Source: Haliclystus octoradiatus (lineage: Eukaryota; Cnidaria; Staurozoa; Stauromedusae; Haliclystidae). Taken from it: a stretch of 64,000 nucleotides of DNA. Under the pieces are notes generated by a model, which worked only from the letters and a program-made list of their open reading frames with translations, did not search any database and had not been told where the DNA came from. Positions 1 through 10,780 of this stretch are shown here, one piece after another (the stretch's first letter is position 1; every line of letters starts with the position of its first letter). The stretch lies in NCBI GenBank assembly GCA_916610825.1, contig OU744447.1, forward strand, positions 25,545,037 to 25,609,036, in the 5' to 3' direction. Made by a program: the position numbers and the translations under genes.

Positions 1-1156
1 TACACACCGTCCGAATTCAAATTGATGATTATTAAATTAAGTTCATGTCTCAACGAGCTGAAAGTGAGATCGATGTCTTCAAAGCAATCAGCGATGGGTT
101 TCGTTTTAAAAGGACCCAGTAACAATCAGATCGTCCTACCGAGAAACTTATTAATCCTGCTATGTAGGATTTTGCTGAGGCCGTGTAGAAGGACGCTTGA
201 ATAAACAAAATGAGGCAATATGCCATGTCTTGATGATACGAGCTTTTGTGTGATGAGAAAGGAAATTTCTAGTCCTCGCCATGCAATATGCCTTGGCCAT
301 TGCTGTTTTGCATATATGTACTTCATATGGTCTTTATAAGTGAGTTTGTTGTCAAATGTAACTACAAGTATCATCAACAATTCTTTTGGCTATGCCAATA
401 CACCTTCCACTTCTATGACTTTGCGCTCATCTGTGGTTTTACTGTCAAGCATGATCCATTGTGTTTTTGAGGTATTCATCAAGCGTAGATTGTCCTTGAA
501 CCTATTCGAGATAGTTGAAATGTCGTGATGCATTTCATTTTGTAGTTGTGCTTGATCTTTGTGGCTGTGATATACAGTTGCGTCATTAGCGTATTGACGA
601 GTTTGGCAATGTTGAATGAAGAGGTGACGATTATTGATTAATATATTACATAGTAGTAGACCTAATTCACTCCCTTGAGGTTCACCTCTTTCGACGTTTC
701 TCCCTGTAGATAATTCATCCATTACCTTCAACCTCTGGCGCCTCTTGTTTAGATAACTTGATACCAATGACTTAGCGTTGATTGTGAATCCGTAAGAATA
801 CAGCTAGGCTAAAAGAAGAGGATGATGAATGGTGTCAAAAGCATTGCTAGGGTCAATAGCTACAACTGAAACATGCTTTTAGGCTTCCAAAGATTTTCGC
901 CAGTCCTATGTGAACTTCATTAGGGCAGTGGTGAACTAATGGCCTCGTAATCACCCAGATATAGTTTCAGACAACAATTATTTTTCCCTCATGTGTGCGG
1001 ACATCTGAATGTTTAACACTTTAGAAACTACTGCTAGGAGTGTGATGGGTCGATAATTACATTTCTTCTGTATGTTATACTTTTAATATTGGTTTGACAA
1101 TGCCATCTTTCTAATGAGTCGGGAATATATTGTGATCGATACTGTTGTTTATCAGT
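1..1156 (-). mobile_element. Non-LTR retrotransposon (LINE) reverse transcriptase relic, 3' part
   Basis: Read on the minus strand, this stretch holds the core and C-terminal part of a LINE reverse transcriptase in several frames. From about 1070 downward there is an NYRPITLL-type motif. Near 880 is VAIDPSNAFDTIHH, matching the first catalytic-Asp block. Near 700-680 is GEPQGSELGLLL. Near 590 is QYANDATVY, where the usual YADD is degraded to YAND. At 380-300 is a VTFDNKLTYKDH block, typical of the thumb region. The reading frame changes several times, so it is a pseudogene. It continues beyond base 1. Its upstream half is found at 8715-9330, separated by a 7.5 kb insertion. Jockey/CR1-like affinity is inferred from motif style only. 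Confidence 0.85.
1145..1156. repeat. 12-bp direct repeat, left copy, flanking the 7.5 kb insertion in the LINE
   Basis: The 12 bases TTGTTTATCAGT occur here and again at 8715-8726. They are the point where the LINE reading breaks off on each side. This is the pattern expected of a target-site duplication made when repeat family A landed in the LINE. Confidence 0.7.
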
Positions 1157-1427
1157 AAAAATATAAGTAATGTAGACGTTGTCGCCCTACCGAAGGCACC
1201 CGTACCACTCCTCTATTTCTAGATGAGTGGTACCATTCCTCTATTTCTAGATGATTGGCTTTTTTCGCTGAGAGCAATGATTTTAAACGCTCTTTGTTGA
1301 TCTCAGCCGCGACACTGCAGATCAATTTCAACAGATTTCATGGTAGATAGGTCTTGATTGTCAATGCTCAACGATGCGCCCCAGCTACTCACAATGCAAT
1401 TCCCTCTGAACCATTCCATCCGCCATC
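1157..1427. repeat. Repeat family A, left part (interrupted)
   Basis: This segment aligns well with 26395-26630, starting from the shared words AAGTAATGTAGAC and GTCGCCCTACCGAAGGC. It stops at CGCCATC, exactly where the 7.1 kb DNA transposon begins. Its missing right part resumes at 8581. The left copy has an extra local duplication of a CTCTATTTCTAGATGA word. No coding capacity was recognised. Confidence 0.8.
1419..1427. repeat. 9-bp target-site duplication, left copy
   Basis: TCCGCCATC sits directly outside the left end of the transposon and is repeated exactly at 8572-8580 directly outside its right end. The related uninterrupted repeat near 26630-26640 carries this word family only once, with a local variation. 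Confidence 0.75.
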
Positions 1428-1515
1428 GCAAATTTTTTTTAACAAACCCATGAAGCGCATCCCTGGCCATCAACGCATGTGTATAATAGGCCGTGGGCCG
1501 AACTAAGAATCGTTC

Positions 1516-1800
1516 GAAAAGGCTAGACACTTGTCGAGGACAAGGTTTGAGGTCAAGATATTCAATTATATACAGTTAGCAATGTTTTGTTAAATTTTCG
1601 CAAGTTTTCACTCACCAGTTCAGTATTTAATTTTGTTGTTAATATCGCCAATTTTATGCCAAATTTTGTAGCCATTATGTCAAGTTCAACTGAATGTTTT
1701 CGAAGGCGCAATTTATTTTGCCTCGCTTTCATGAGCACAATGCACCTGATTGGCTGTTGTCCGTTGACAACAGAATGCGTTGGTAGCAACATAATGGGGC
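1516..1800 (+). repeat. Inner terminal inverted repeat, left copy (285 bp)
   Basis: This is the reverse complement of 7902-8186. Reading base by base I find one difference, an A/T change near the middle. Identical 76-residue open frames appear in both copies only because the DNA is repeated. The near identity implies little time since insertion, or gene conversion between arms. Confidence 0.9.
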
Positions 1801-1903
1801 AGCGATCGTTAATATCCTAGATTTCGCAATAAAGAACGTTTTCATTTTAGAATGGCAAGCGTTTAAATTAAAATTTTTCGAGTTAAAATGATAGTTACTG
1901 GTC

Positions 1904-4900
1904 ATGGAAACTGATAATAGTAGTAAAGAGCCTTTAAATTGTGTATGTTTGGTTCATTTTGAGAGTTTTACTGGAAAATTATGCTCTTTCACAGCCAAAA
2001 GATTTTCTACTTTTTTATCACGTCGGGACGAGTGGCTAAATTTTGCTAACATCCAAAGCTCCATTGCCAAAAATTCATTAGATTTTTGCAAAGGGACACC
2101 AGAGGATTTATTAAATTGTGAAAAATATTTTTATCATGAAAGATGCTACCAGCGGTTTACTGATAAAACAGAATTAATCCGAGCAAATAAACATCAAAAT
2201 TCAACGAAAGTGTCACAGAGCAATGAATCTCAATCAGAATTTTCAGAGAACTTTAGCAGCAAATCAGAATCTGTCCCTGCTAAGGTCACAAGGTCAGCTA
2301 GCTCATTTTCTCTTGTTGGAAAGGGAAGGAATCCACATGTGCTACCAAAAATCTGCATAATTTGCAAAAAAAAGTATTCTTATTATAATTGTAAGGTAAG
2401 ATTTATCAACAAATCGTTATGAAAAACATCACTTTGTATAACGTCTTGTGAATACACCTATACTAAATTATTTCTCCTGGATCGTATATAGGTCAATTTT
2501 AAGACAACAATGGATCCTCTTCATCAGGCAACTTCCAAAGAAGGGGGTACACTAAGGGAAGCAGCCGACATTAAGAAAGATGAAAGTATTCTGCATTACG
2601 TTATGGTTGGAGATTTTGTTTCCAACGAAGTGCATTACCATCAACGATGTTACAACAACTACGTCCGTTTCTTGTACCCAGTAAAGTCTGCCAAAAATGA
2701 GCAATCCAAAGCGGACACGCCCAAGAACACAAGACTGTACGAAGCTTCATATAAAATTTTTGTAGATAATGTGATTAAAGTTAAAATTTTGAATTTGCAT
2801 GAAACCTATACAATGAAAACGTTATTCTCAATCTTCGTCGAAACCGTTGATCAAGTCGAGAACCTTGATGCGAAAAATTACAATAGGTCTCGGTTCAAAC
2901 ACAAGTTAGTTGTAGATTTTCCAGAGTTGAAATTCTTCACGCCGAACAATAAAAGTAAAAGTGAAATTGTTTACTATGAAGATATTGATCCAGGACCAAT
3001 TTTAGAAAAAAAAATGGAAACTGAAAGACTGTTGGAAGAAGACATCGACATCTCTCTAGAGGATGAGGATCAGGTGATGGACGATGATACGCTACAACAA
3101 ATGCAAAACGAAGAGGTGTCAATACTTTACAAAGCAGCATTAATCATACGCGGCAGTTTAGAGTCAGTAGAGAACTTTGCTAATGTATGGCCACCAACCT
3201 CCGTTGATATAAATAATGATGTCGCCAAAACCATTATTCCACCAAAGCTATATAACTTCCTATATATGCTCCCGAATAAGTCAATGAACGATGAATTAAA
3301 AGAAAATGACTCAAGTCTTGAGAGAAAAATAATGGCAGTCGCCCAAGATATGATATTTATCTATCATCGTGGAAGAAAAATCACCCCCAAATCTGTTGCT
3401 TTGAGCATGGCTGTAAGGCAGATAGCTGGTTGCTCAAGTATAATTGATATTCTGAACGGCTTCGGTCACTGTATTTCCCATTCATCCACTTTAAGGTAAC
3501 ATCATGATCCTTTTTACTGCTGTATAGAAATGTTTTTGAGACAAGTTTATGTTAAATATTCACTCCTGTGGTTTATCCGATAGGTATGAAACTGACCTGG
3601 CCAAGATAAGTATGTGCAATGGTGTCCCTAAGCAATTACACCCTGGTTGTCATACTATGCTCGTTTTTGATAACGATGATTTTGGTGAAGAAGTCAAGCA
3701 GGCAACTCATATTACTAATGGAATTGCCATTCAACCTGTAACTTCAATTTCAATTGCTGCTGATTCTGTTAGTAGAGTGTCCATAAAAAAGTCTAGACGT
3801 AAAACTCTGCAATACCAAGAACCCCAGATATTGCCGTATTGCATTACCAAAAAAGCTTCACCAGATTTTTCCGGTAATAAATTAGTAGATGTAACGTTAA
3901 ATAGTATTGATTTACAGCTGCCAAAACAAAAATTGGATTTTGCATATTCCGTTATGAAAAAGATCAAAGGCAATGAATTACCAGATTGGACGGGCTTTAA
4001 TACTCTTTTAGATTCTTCAGACATCGCTGTACTTTCGAAAGTTACTTACCTTCCCGTTATTCCTGCCTCTCCTACAGAATATTCAACAGTTTATACCATA
4101 CTAATAAAATGCCTAGAAATTCAGAAGTATCTAGGACTACCTTCTATTCCTGTTGTATTTGATGAGGCCATCTATGCCAAGGCGCAGCAAATTCGTTGGG
4201 AAAACAAGGAATTTCAAGAAAATTTAGTACTTCGTCTTGGTGAATTCCATACCGCAATGTCGTTTTGTGGTGCTATAGGAAAGCTATTCCGAGATGCAGG
4301 ATTGCAGGTAATTGTTTTAGTATAGTCTAGCTCAATGCTCGTACCTAGATTAATAGTAAATATAATGACATTCTAAAGTTCTTTCAAATTGTGACTTTCA
4401 GGATATTCTAGTTGAAGCAGGCATTGCGGGGCAGGAGTCAGTCAACGGTGTTTTAAGTGGAAAATTTTATAATGGAAGTGTCCGTTGCCATAAAGTGATG
4501 CACGAAGCACTTGAAAGATTACGATTTGAAACATTCTTAGACCACTGTGAAGAGTCTGTTGTTTCAAAATTCAGCGAACAAATTAGTCAGCTATCATATG
4601 CATTTCCAAGTGATCAATTTTCCAAATGTTTAGAGAGCGAGGATTTTAATTTCATTTGGGATCATTACATGAAATTCGTACAAAAAAGCAACGATGAATG
4701 TCCGACGTTTGCGCTATGGTCCTCTTATATTAAAGTTACTGGTAAGAATTGATTTTCGGAGCAATTATCAATTGTCTGTAATTTCACTGTTGTAATAACT
4801 ATCGCATTCTTCGTTGAAATCAGGTCTGCTGATGACGTTTATCAGAGCAACTCGTCAAAATAACTGGGATTTACACGTATCGTCTTTACGATCTATGCTT

Positions 4901-7694
4901 CCGTGGCTCTTTGTGGCAGATAGAGTTCATTACTCTCGTTATTGCTCTGCGTATTATCTCGAAATGATTTCGTTGGAAAGCTCTCATCCAGGTATATACA
5001 TTATCCAACATTTCAAAAAGTATTAAATAAAATAGTGTTCTCAAATATTTATATAAGTGTAAATATATACTGAATAAATCGTTATCAATTTTTTGATAGA
5101 GACATATTCAGCACTCAAAAAACAATGGACTGTCCAGCGACAGGATAAATATGGCTTTTCTTCCGTTGCCTGTGACCAAACAATTGAACAAACAGCGAAC
5201 AGAGATTCAAAAACTAAAGGTGGTGTAATTGGTTTTACTCTCAATAAAGGAGCTGTTCATCGTTGGCTTCTCGCACAACCTGAAAGATCCTCTATTATGA
5301 ATCAATGTCAATTGATGGCTGGTATCAATTTAGAGACAAGGTACCAGTCGCGTTCATTTTGTATAATAGTATAAAGTATATTATTGAGCTGAACTAATAT
5401 TTTTGTTTTGGATTTAATAAGGAAACGGAAGAACCTTGATAAACCGCAACGCCAGAGGCATGAAAAGGATGTACAAAGTGTTCTTTCCACCCTAAATTCA
5501 ATGGTCAACCCATTTGATATTTCTGAAAAATCTGTTATTCAGCTTTCTAGTGGTATTGTTGGCCCAGAAGATGTGAAGAACGGTCTATTAAAAGCAGAAG
5601 AAACCGGAGAAAATCTATTTATGAAATTTGCTAAAGAAAACTTACTCGGTGATTCCCCAGATTTGTTTGCGACATTAAAGAAAGTGCAGCTTCATACCTT
5701 TACCACATGCGCGAAAACTTTCAAATTGACAACTTCGAAAGGACAGGTGATATCCTTGAAATCTTCTAGGAATCTCTGCGCTCGACTGCTTCTGCTTGCC
5801 CGCTCGCAAGAAATTGATCTAAAAATCGTTCTATCGTATTCCCTTGATATGTTCCCACTCAGTTTATCCACTATCGAAGGTTGTATGACGAAAACGAACA
5901 AGTCAAAGCTTCTACATATCTTAGAAGGTATTTTTAACCTTTCACAATTGAAACAAAAGTCAAACTCTTATTATACATCTTAACCATTATTTTCAATTTA
6001 CATATTTAGGTCTATCATCTAATTGTCGTGTCACTACTGTACCAGAAAATTGTGCATTAATGGTTGACGCAATGGCTATATTACAGAAATTGAGCAACAT
6101 TCCCAGTACATTTGGTGGTATTGCAGCCACTGTTATGTCAAAACTAAAATCCCAAGCATATTTGTATGGTGCCAAAAGAGTCGATTTTGTTGCCGATACT
6201 TATCCATTGATGAGCATAAAAGCAACTGAAAGGGACCGTCGAGCTGCCAAAGGCGCAACCATTATAAAAATATACTCTTGTGAACAAAAAAGTCCTGTTC
6301 AGTGGGCAAAGTATTTACGCCATAGATATAATAAGGAAGCTTTAATAGACTTCATTTTTAATACTTGGAGTAAAATAGACCCCAAAGATTTACCATTCCA
6401 TTTATACTGTACAGTTGGTACTGAATGCATGAAAATCAACCCTCAACACTCTGAAACTGTTGTAACAACAGTCCCGGAACTATTTTCCGATCATGAAGAA
6501 GCCGATACCAGACTGTTACTACATGCAAACCATGCATCTGAAGCAGGGTACGAAAACGTTATCATTGCCAGTCCTGATACAGATGTTCTCGTACTAATGA
6601 CTGAGAAGCAATCAGAAATGAAGACCAACCTGTATTTTTCTACTGGATCTCGAGACCAGGCTAGAATATTGAATGTTAAACACATCTCAGACTTTTTGAA
6701 CAATCATATCCGTACGAGTTTGATTGGTTTTCATTCATTCACAGGTATGTATTCTAATACATATATATTACTTCTAATGAAAAAACGATTGCAGGGCTAC
6801 CAAGAAAGATGCTCAAATAGGCGAACATTTTTTGAGAGGGCGTTTTCAAAAGGCTCACTCTTCTAAGCGTCCATAGTTGATTATATACCTCGTGAACATT
6901 AGCAGGCTGCCATAATTAATAGATATCGAATAATTCCACAAGGAAGAAACAGCAATAGAGTGAAGCAAGCATTAATGTTAAAATTGAAATGTCATATTCA
7001 GCTGTGTACGTCCTGAAATGCCTGTTTCAATGTCATTCCAGGTTGCGATTCTGTTAGTTCATTTTTTGGCAAAGGTAAAGAAACTTGCTGGAAATTGCTT
7101 AACACCTCAAAACGAACAGGAATATTTCAAACACTTGGACGTGCTAACAAGCTAACTGAACAGCTTTTGAAAGATTTCGAGATATTTATTTGTTCCCTTT
7201 ATGGCCAACATGGAACCATCAGTGTAAATTGTGCACGCTTTAATGCATTCAAAAGTGGAACATTTTCCAGTGAGTCCCTTCCCCCGAATGAAGATTGCCT
7301 CCGTAAACATTTGCTACGCGCCAATTACCAAGCCTATATTTGGAAAAATTGTTTGAAACAGAAAATTAACGCTCCCAATCCAATCGGGAATGGTTGGCTA
7401 GATAAAAACGATACCTTAAAAATAGATTGGATGGACAAAAATCCTATACCTGATGAGCTTCTAGAAACAGTGAACTGCGGATGCAAAAGTGGCTGTACAA
7501 CAAACAGATGTTCTTGCCAAAAATCAGGCCAAAAATGTAATGAATTCTGTAAATGTAAAGGTTGCAAAAATTCTGAAATGAATTCTCTAGTTGATCCAGA
7601 CGAACCCATAGAAAAAGAAAACGATAATCAAAATACCTACTGCCCCGATGATTTGGAATCTAGTGACGACGATTACGAAGTTGATAATTTTTAA
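1904..7694 (+). CDS. Transposase: zinc fingers, XPG-like nuclease core, CXC domain; nine exons
   Basis: Proposed exons are 1904-2395, 2492-3495, 3584-4307, 4402-4741, 4824-4991, 5100-5340, 5422-5927, 6010-6744 and 7042-7694. Every intron is GT-AG, every phase matches, and the total is 4863 nt, or 1620 residues plus stop, with no internal stop. Visible parts are: a YHERC motif near residue 80; a CIIC (151-154) paired with YHQRC (about 213-217), a likely zinc module; a DQTIEQTANRDSK block in exon 6; and in exon 8 VDFVADTY (about 1216) with HEEADTR (about 1320) and SPDTDVLVL (about 1346). The last two resemble the EAEA and TEDMD acidic blocks of FEN/XPG nucleases. Exon 9 has GCDSVSSFFGKGK, then a C-terminal CXC/tesmin-like Cys cluster (about 1549-1578) and an acidic tail. 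Related CXC-ended proteins are common in cnidarian and fish genomes. The catalytic mechanism was not tested. Confidence 0.85.
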
Positions 7695-7901
7695 CACCGT
7701 TATGTTATATAAATCACGTTATAAATTATGAATTATTATTTATTCCATTTTTGTAACCATTTGATTTGATAAATATTCATAGTTTAGTATATTTACTCAG
7801 TTTTCAACAATTCAATTATAATCATATTAACTTTAATCGAATTAATATATGTTAACACATTAACACGTTAATTTGAAAATGTTTCGTTGTTGTTCATGTT
7901 G

Positions 7902-8186
7902 GCCCCATTATGTTGCTACCAACGCATTCTGTTGTCAACGGACAACAGCCAATCAGGTGCATTGTGCTCATGAAAGCGAGGCAAAATAAATTGCGCCTTC
8001 GAAAACATTCAGTTGAACTTGACATAATGGCTACAAAAATTGGCATAAAATTGGCGATATTAACAACAAAATTAAATACTGAACTGGTGAGTGAAAACTT
8101 GCGAAAATTTAACAAAACATTGCTAACTGTATATAATTGAATATCTTGACCTCAAACCTTGTCCTCGACAAGTGTCTAGCCTTTTC
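7902..8186 (-). repeat. Inner terminal inverted repeat, right copy (285 bp)
   Basis: This is the inverted partner of 1516-1800, ending inward at GGCCCCATTATG and outward at GTCTAGCCTTTTC. Outside it both sides share GGCCGTGGGCC before diverging, which suggests the original inverted repeat ran further out. Confidence 0.9.
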
Positions 8187-8229
8187 ACGCTTTCTGGCGT
8201 TTATTGCTTTTTGGCCCACGGCCTATAAT

Positions 8230-8530
8230 GAACGAACAGTAACTTGTAAACATTTCGGGAAAAATTAAAACTTCGTCTCGACCAGGACTCGAACCAGCAT
8301 ACCCTGCACTCTCTACCCATACCCTGCAACTTCGTCTCGACTCAATCCGAATGAGCTACGCCAACCGATGACAACTCATGAAACAGAAATGAATTTATAC
8401 TCGACCGAGTGGTTATCACGTGACTTGACCCTAACCCTAACCCTAAACGGATGGATCACGTGATAGGGTGGATCACGCCTCATGTTCACCCAAATAGACC
8501 AAATGCAAACGAGACAGGGATGCGCTTGAT
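8230..8530 (-). mobile_element. tRNA-derived SINE-like unit with TTAGGG repeats, inserted in the transposon's right end
   Basis: On the minus strand there is a good RNA polymerase III A box, TGGCGTAGCTCATTCGG (8347-8363), and a B box, GGTTCGAGTCC (8285-8295). The spacing is longer than in a tRNA because of an internal duplication. Upstream on that strand lies a run of TTAGGG (8428-8448) between two TCACGTGA palindromes (8416-8423 and 8456-8463). The left transposon end lacks this sequence, so it is a later insertion. A related unit lies at 27840-28045. Exact ends are uncertain. Confidence 0.65.
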
Positions 8531-8571
8531 GGCCAGGGATGCCCTTCATGGGTTTGTTAATAAAAATCTGC

Positions 8572-8580
8572 TCCGCCATC
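8572..8580. repeat. 9-bp target-site duplication, right copy
   Basis: Exact copy of TCCGCCATC at 1419-1427, directly abutting the transposon's terminal TGC. Confidence 0.75.
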
Positions 8581-8714
8581 CTCAGATGGTACTCATTTGA
8601 TGTTTCAGATAAAGTCAAGGCTGAGTTGACCTTAGGGGGATTTGAATCACGGTCGATCAGATATGATCCGATCTGAAGAAAGGTTGCTCTGCCATCTGTG
8701 TTAATCCTCCTTTT
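8581..8714. repeat. Repeat family A, right part (interrupted)
   Basis: It continues repeat A after the transposon. It matches 26637-26715 from CTCAGATGGTACTCATTTG through GGGGGATTTGAA and then CACGGTCGA. On the minus strand GGTTCAAATCC in the 26.7 kb copy resembles a polymerase III B box; here it is changed by one base. Confidence 0.75.
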
Positions 8715-9330
8715 TTGTTTATCAGTGAAGAAAATGGAAATATTATACAGAATATCCTTTCTTCAAAATCCAGATTGGCAGCTTACCCGCAACTGCAGAC
8801 TCTTTGCTATCCAAAGTTTTAAGGATTGCAGAGATGTCAGATGGTGTAATGTGCTTGAAGGAGAACTTTAAGTCGTTTCAATCCATAACCCTATTAATCT
8901 CTACAACAGATGAATGTTGGCGTATTTTAATTTCATGTAGGTTTATTTCAAACGTTGGTGAGAATATATCATTGAGGATATTTGCTACGTTTTGGGGATT
9001 CGATTCAAGTAAACCTTCTTCCTCCAAGGTAATGCCATTCGAAGCCCTCTTTTTATTATTTGGAAACCAGGGTCTCAGCTTTCTCCAAAAGTCATTTGGT
9101 ACTCTATTTTTGTTAATATCTTTTATTGCTGATCTAATTTCTAATCTTCTAAAGGATGTTTCCTTTTTAGCTGTGATGTGGTTTTGAAGATTATTTGTGC
9201 ATTTCTCTTCGATGTATCTATTATAGAGACGGTTCCGATTAACAATTGCTGTAACAAAACGAGCAGTTAGCCATAGTTGCTGATCTAGCTTTACAATTCA
9301 CGTTCATGTGTGACACAGAAGATCCAAAAT
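8715..9330 (-). mobile_element. LINE reverse transcriptase relic, 5' part (same element as 1-1156)
   Basis: Read downward from about 9170, the minus strand gives a frame containing RRLEIRSAIKDINKNRVPN, then NPQNVANILNDIFSPTF, then ITPSDISAILKTLDSK and AGKLPIWILKKG. This is the linker plus first conserved block of a Jockey/CR1-like reverse transcriptase. After a frameshift it reaches ISIFFTDKQ at the 12-bp duplication. Reading resumes at 1156 with QYRSQYIPDSL, then VKPILK and NYRPITLL. The two halves are therefore one element split by insertion. The plus-strand open frame at 8804-9187 is its shadow. Confidence 0.85.
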
Positions 9331-9349
9331 ATATAATAAATACGACTCA

Positions 9350-10030
9350 CCTCTGTCGCTTAATAACGGGATTCTGTTGGACTTAGGAATCTTGCAAAAA
9401 GTGCAATCCCCATTGCAAAAATCTTCATTATGCATTGGTCTCCCTGCCACAAAACAAATCCTAGTCCTCTTGGCTGGGCAGAATTAGCTTCCACGCGTAG
9501 TGGCGTATTATTTTAGAATTCAGCCAACTTCCTGGGACTTGTAGAAGTCCTTCCCGTACCTATGCTTCAGTACTAACCACTAAAGGCTCGTATCGGCTGT
9601 AATAAAGCCTTTACCAGATCAGGATTAACGGAATAGCCTTCCTCGTCGATAATATACGCAAATAAGATGGGCGGGTGGGTGAGCTTGGAAACATTTCTTT
9701 TAACCAAAATTAATTTCAGTCTCCTTACACCGTTCCAAGACTGTCCTCACACGCATCTCGTTGGTTGTCAGATTTGAATCAAAGATCAAGTAATTTTCTA
9801 CTATTTTCAACAGATTTGAAATTCCTACCATAGCCCCAGCACCACGGCAGTTGTGTTCCTCTCCTGTACTAGAGAATCGCGTAGCATTGCGACAGCACTG
9901 CTTAGAGCCCCAAGAGGTTAATAAATGTATTAAGGGGCCTTGACTCCGTGTCCAGTGGGATTGGCAAATATCCATGACGGGCATCAATCGTTGTGAAACA
10001 TTTAATTAACGAGTTGTGAAAATTCAAGTA
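9350..10030 (-). mobile_element. Ty3/gypsy retrotransposon relic (RT-RNase H), fragment
   Basis: Minus-strand fragments match gypsy polymerase order. Around 9987-9700 is DICQSHWTRS, then FSSTGEEHNCRGAGAMVGI and VENYLIFDS, the region around the reverse transcriptase active site with YXDD decayed. Around 9500-9360 is GLGFVLWQGDQ and then ARFLSPT, the start of RNase H. Stops and frame changes show decay. It is homologous to the relics at 23650-26160 and 37980-41760, and likely lies in an intron of the PAN gene whose first exon is at 13265-12948. Confidence 0.75.
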
Positions 10031-10780
10031 ACAATTGACGAGTTTCACGCCTTCGTGTAAAATGCATCTGTAAAATAACTTGCAATTTGAAATACTATAT
10101 TAACATATGTTCAGCGAGCGAGTATTAGCGCTATTTTGAATGTGTCACAAATTTAAACTGTATAAACATTCAGTAAATTTTAATTCCAAAAAGAGTTTTC
10201 AAATTTCACAACAAATGCTAAAACATTCATCAGCGTTAGCATTTATTGTGAAATCATGGTGAAATGCGAACATTTTAAATGTGAACAAAATGTTCAAATT
10301 AAAACTCCATTTACAACAATGTAGCGTGGTATTCTTTCAGTCTTAAAATATACACACTATTAAATGTTGCTTTATCCTGTCACAAATATGCCTGGTTGTA
10401 TAGACAGTACACTATATATTATGTCATTGGTTCCATTCATAAAGCAAGCAAACAAATCACTTCCCTTCATCCAGCATTTTGCAAATAATTATGAGGATTC
10501 CCTACCTCATGGAATACCCCCTCACTTTCAAAATATTTTGAGAAAACAATGAAGCTCCGCTTCGGAAAATAAGTTTTCGCTTAGTTCTATTAAATTAAAT
10601 TAGGTAAGAATCAAGTCAAAAATTAAGTGGAAAACGATTCCCGGGAAAATACGAATAGTTTAAATCAAAAATCGATTCAGATTTTAGAATATATAGTTGC
10701 TGGATGCCTAAGCTTTTTCGTCTCAAGAATCATCTCTAATATATTTGTTTAATATTTAACTCGTGTTTCAAGATCGTTGC
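10031..10780. other. AT-rich stretch without recognised features
   Basis: No convincing coding frame, RNA gene or repeat boundary was seen. The open frame at 10364-10552 has no recognisable similarity and no support. Confidence 0.5.

Larger units (their letters stand above)
1428..8571 (+). mobile_element. Autonomous DNA transposon, Academ-like with XPG nuclease, apparently intact
   Basis: A 7144-bp unit lies between two copies of TCCGCCATC. Its ends are inverted: GCAAATTTTTTTTAACAAAC at the left, and on the opposite strand at the right GCAGATTTTTATTAACAAAC, followed by CATGAAG and CATCCCTGGCCATCAA in both. A second, inner inverted repeat of 285 bp (1516-1800 versus 7902-8186) differs at one base by eye. 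Inside is a nine-exon plus-strand gene with an open frame throughout (1904-7694). An XPG-like nuclease core in a large multi-exon protein with zinc-binding modules is, as I recall, a feature of XPG-bearing Academ transposons. The superfamily call is inference. The right end contains a later tRNA-related insertion (about 8230-8530). Confidence 0.75.

Noticed and set aside
1562..1820. Open frames of 76-77 codons within the left inverted repeat, with a same-length partner in the right one (7894-8140)
   Set aside because: They exist on both strands and are preserved only because the inverted repeats are nearly identical DNA; no start context or similarity supports a protein.
8276..8365. A genuine tRNA gene on the minus strand
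   Set aside because: The A and B boxes are good but the spacing is wrong, an internal duplication is present and no cloverleaf with an acceptor stem can be drawn.
8428..8448. TTAGGG-type repeats as a possible telomere or fusion site
   Set aside because: Only three or four units occur, embedded in a SINE-like unit that recurs at 27849; there is no long array.
8804..9187. 127-codon plus-strand open frame
   Set aside because: It is antisense to the LINE reverse transcriptase linker, which has clear motifs on the minus strand.
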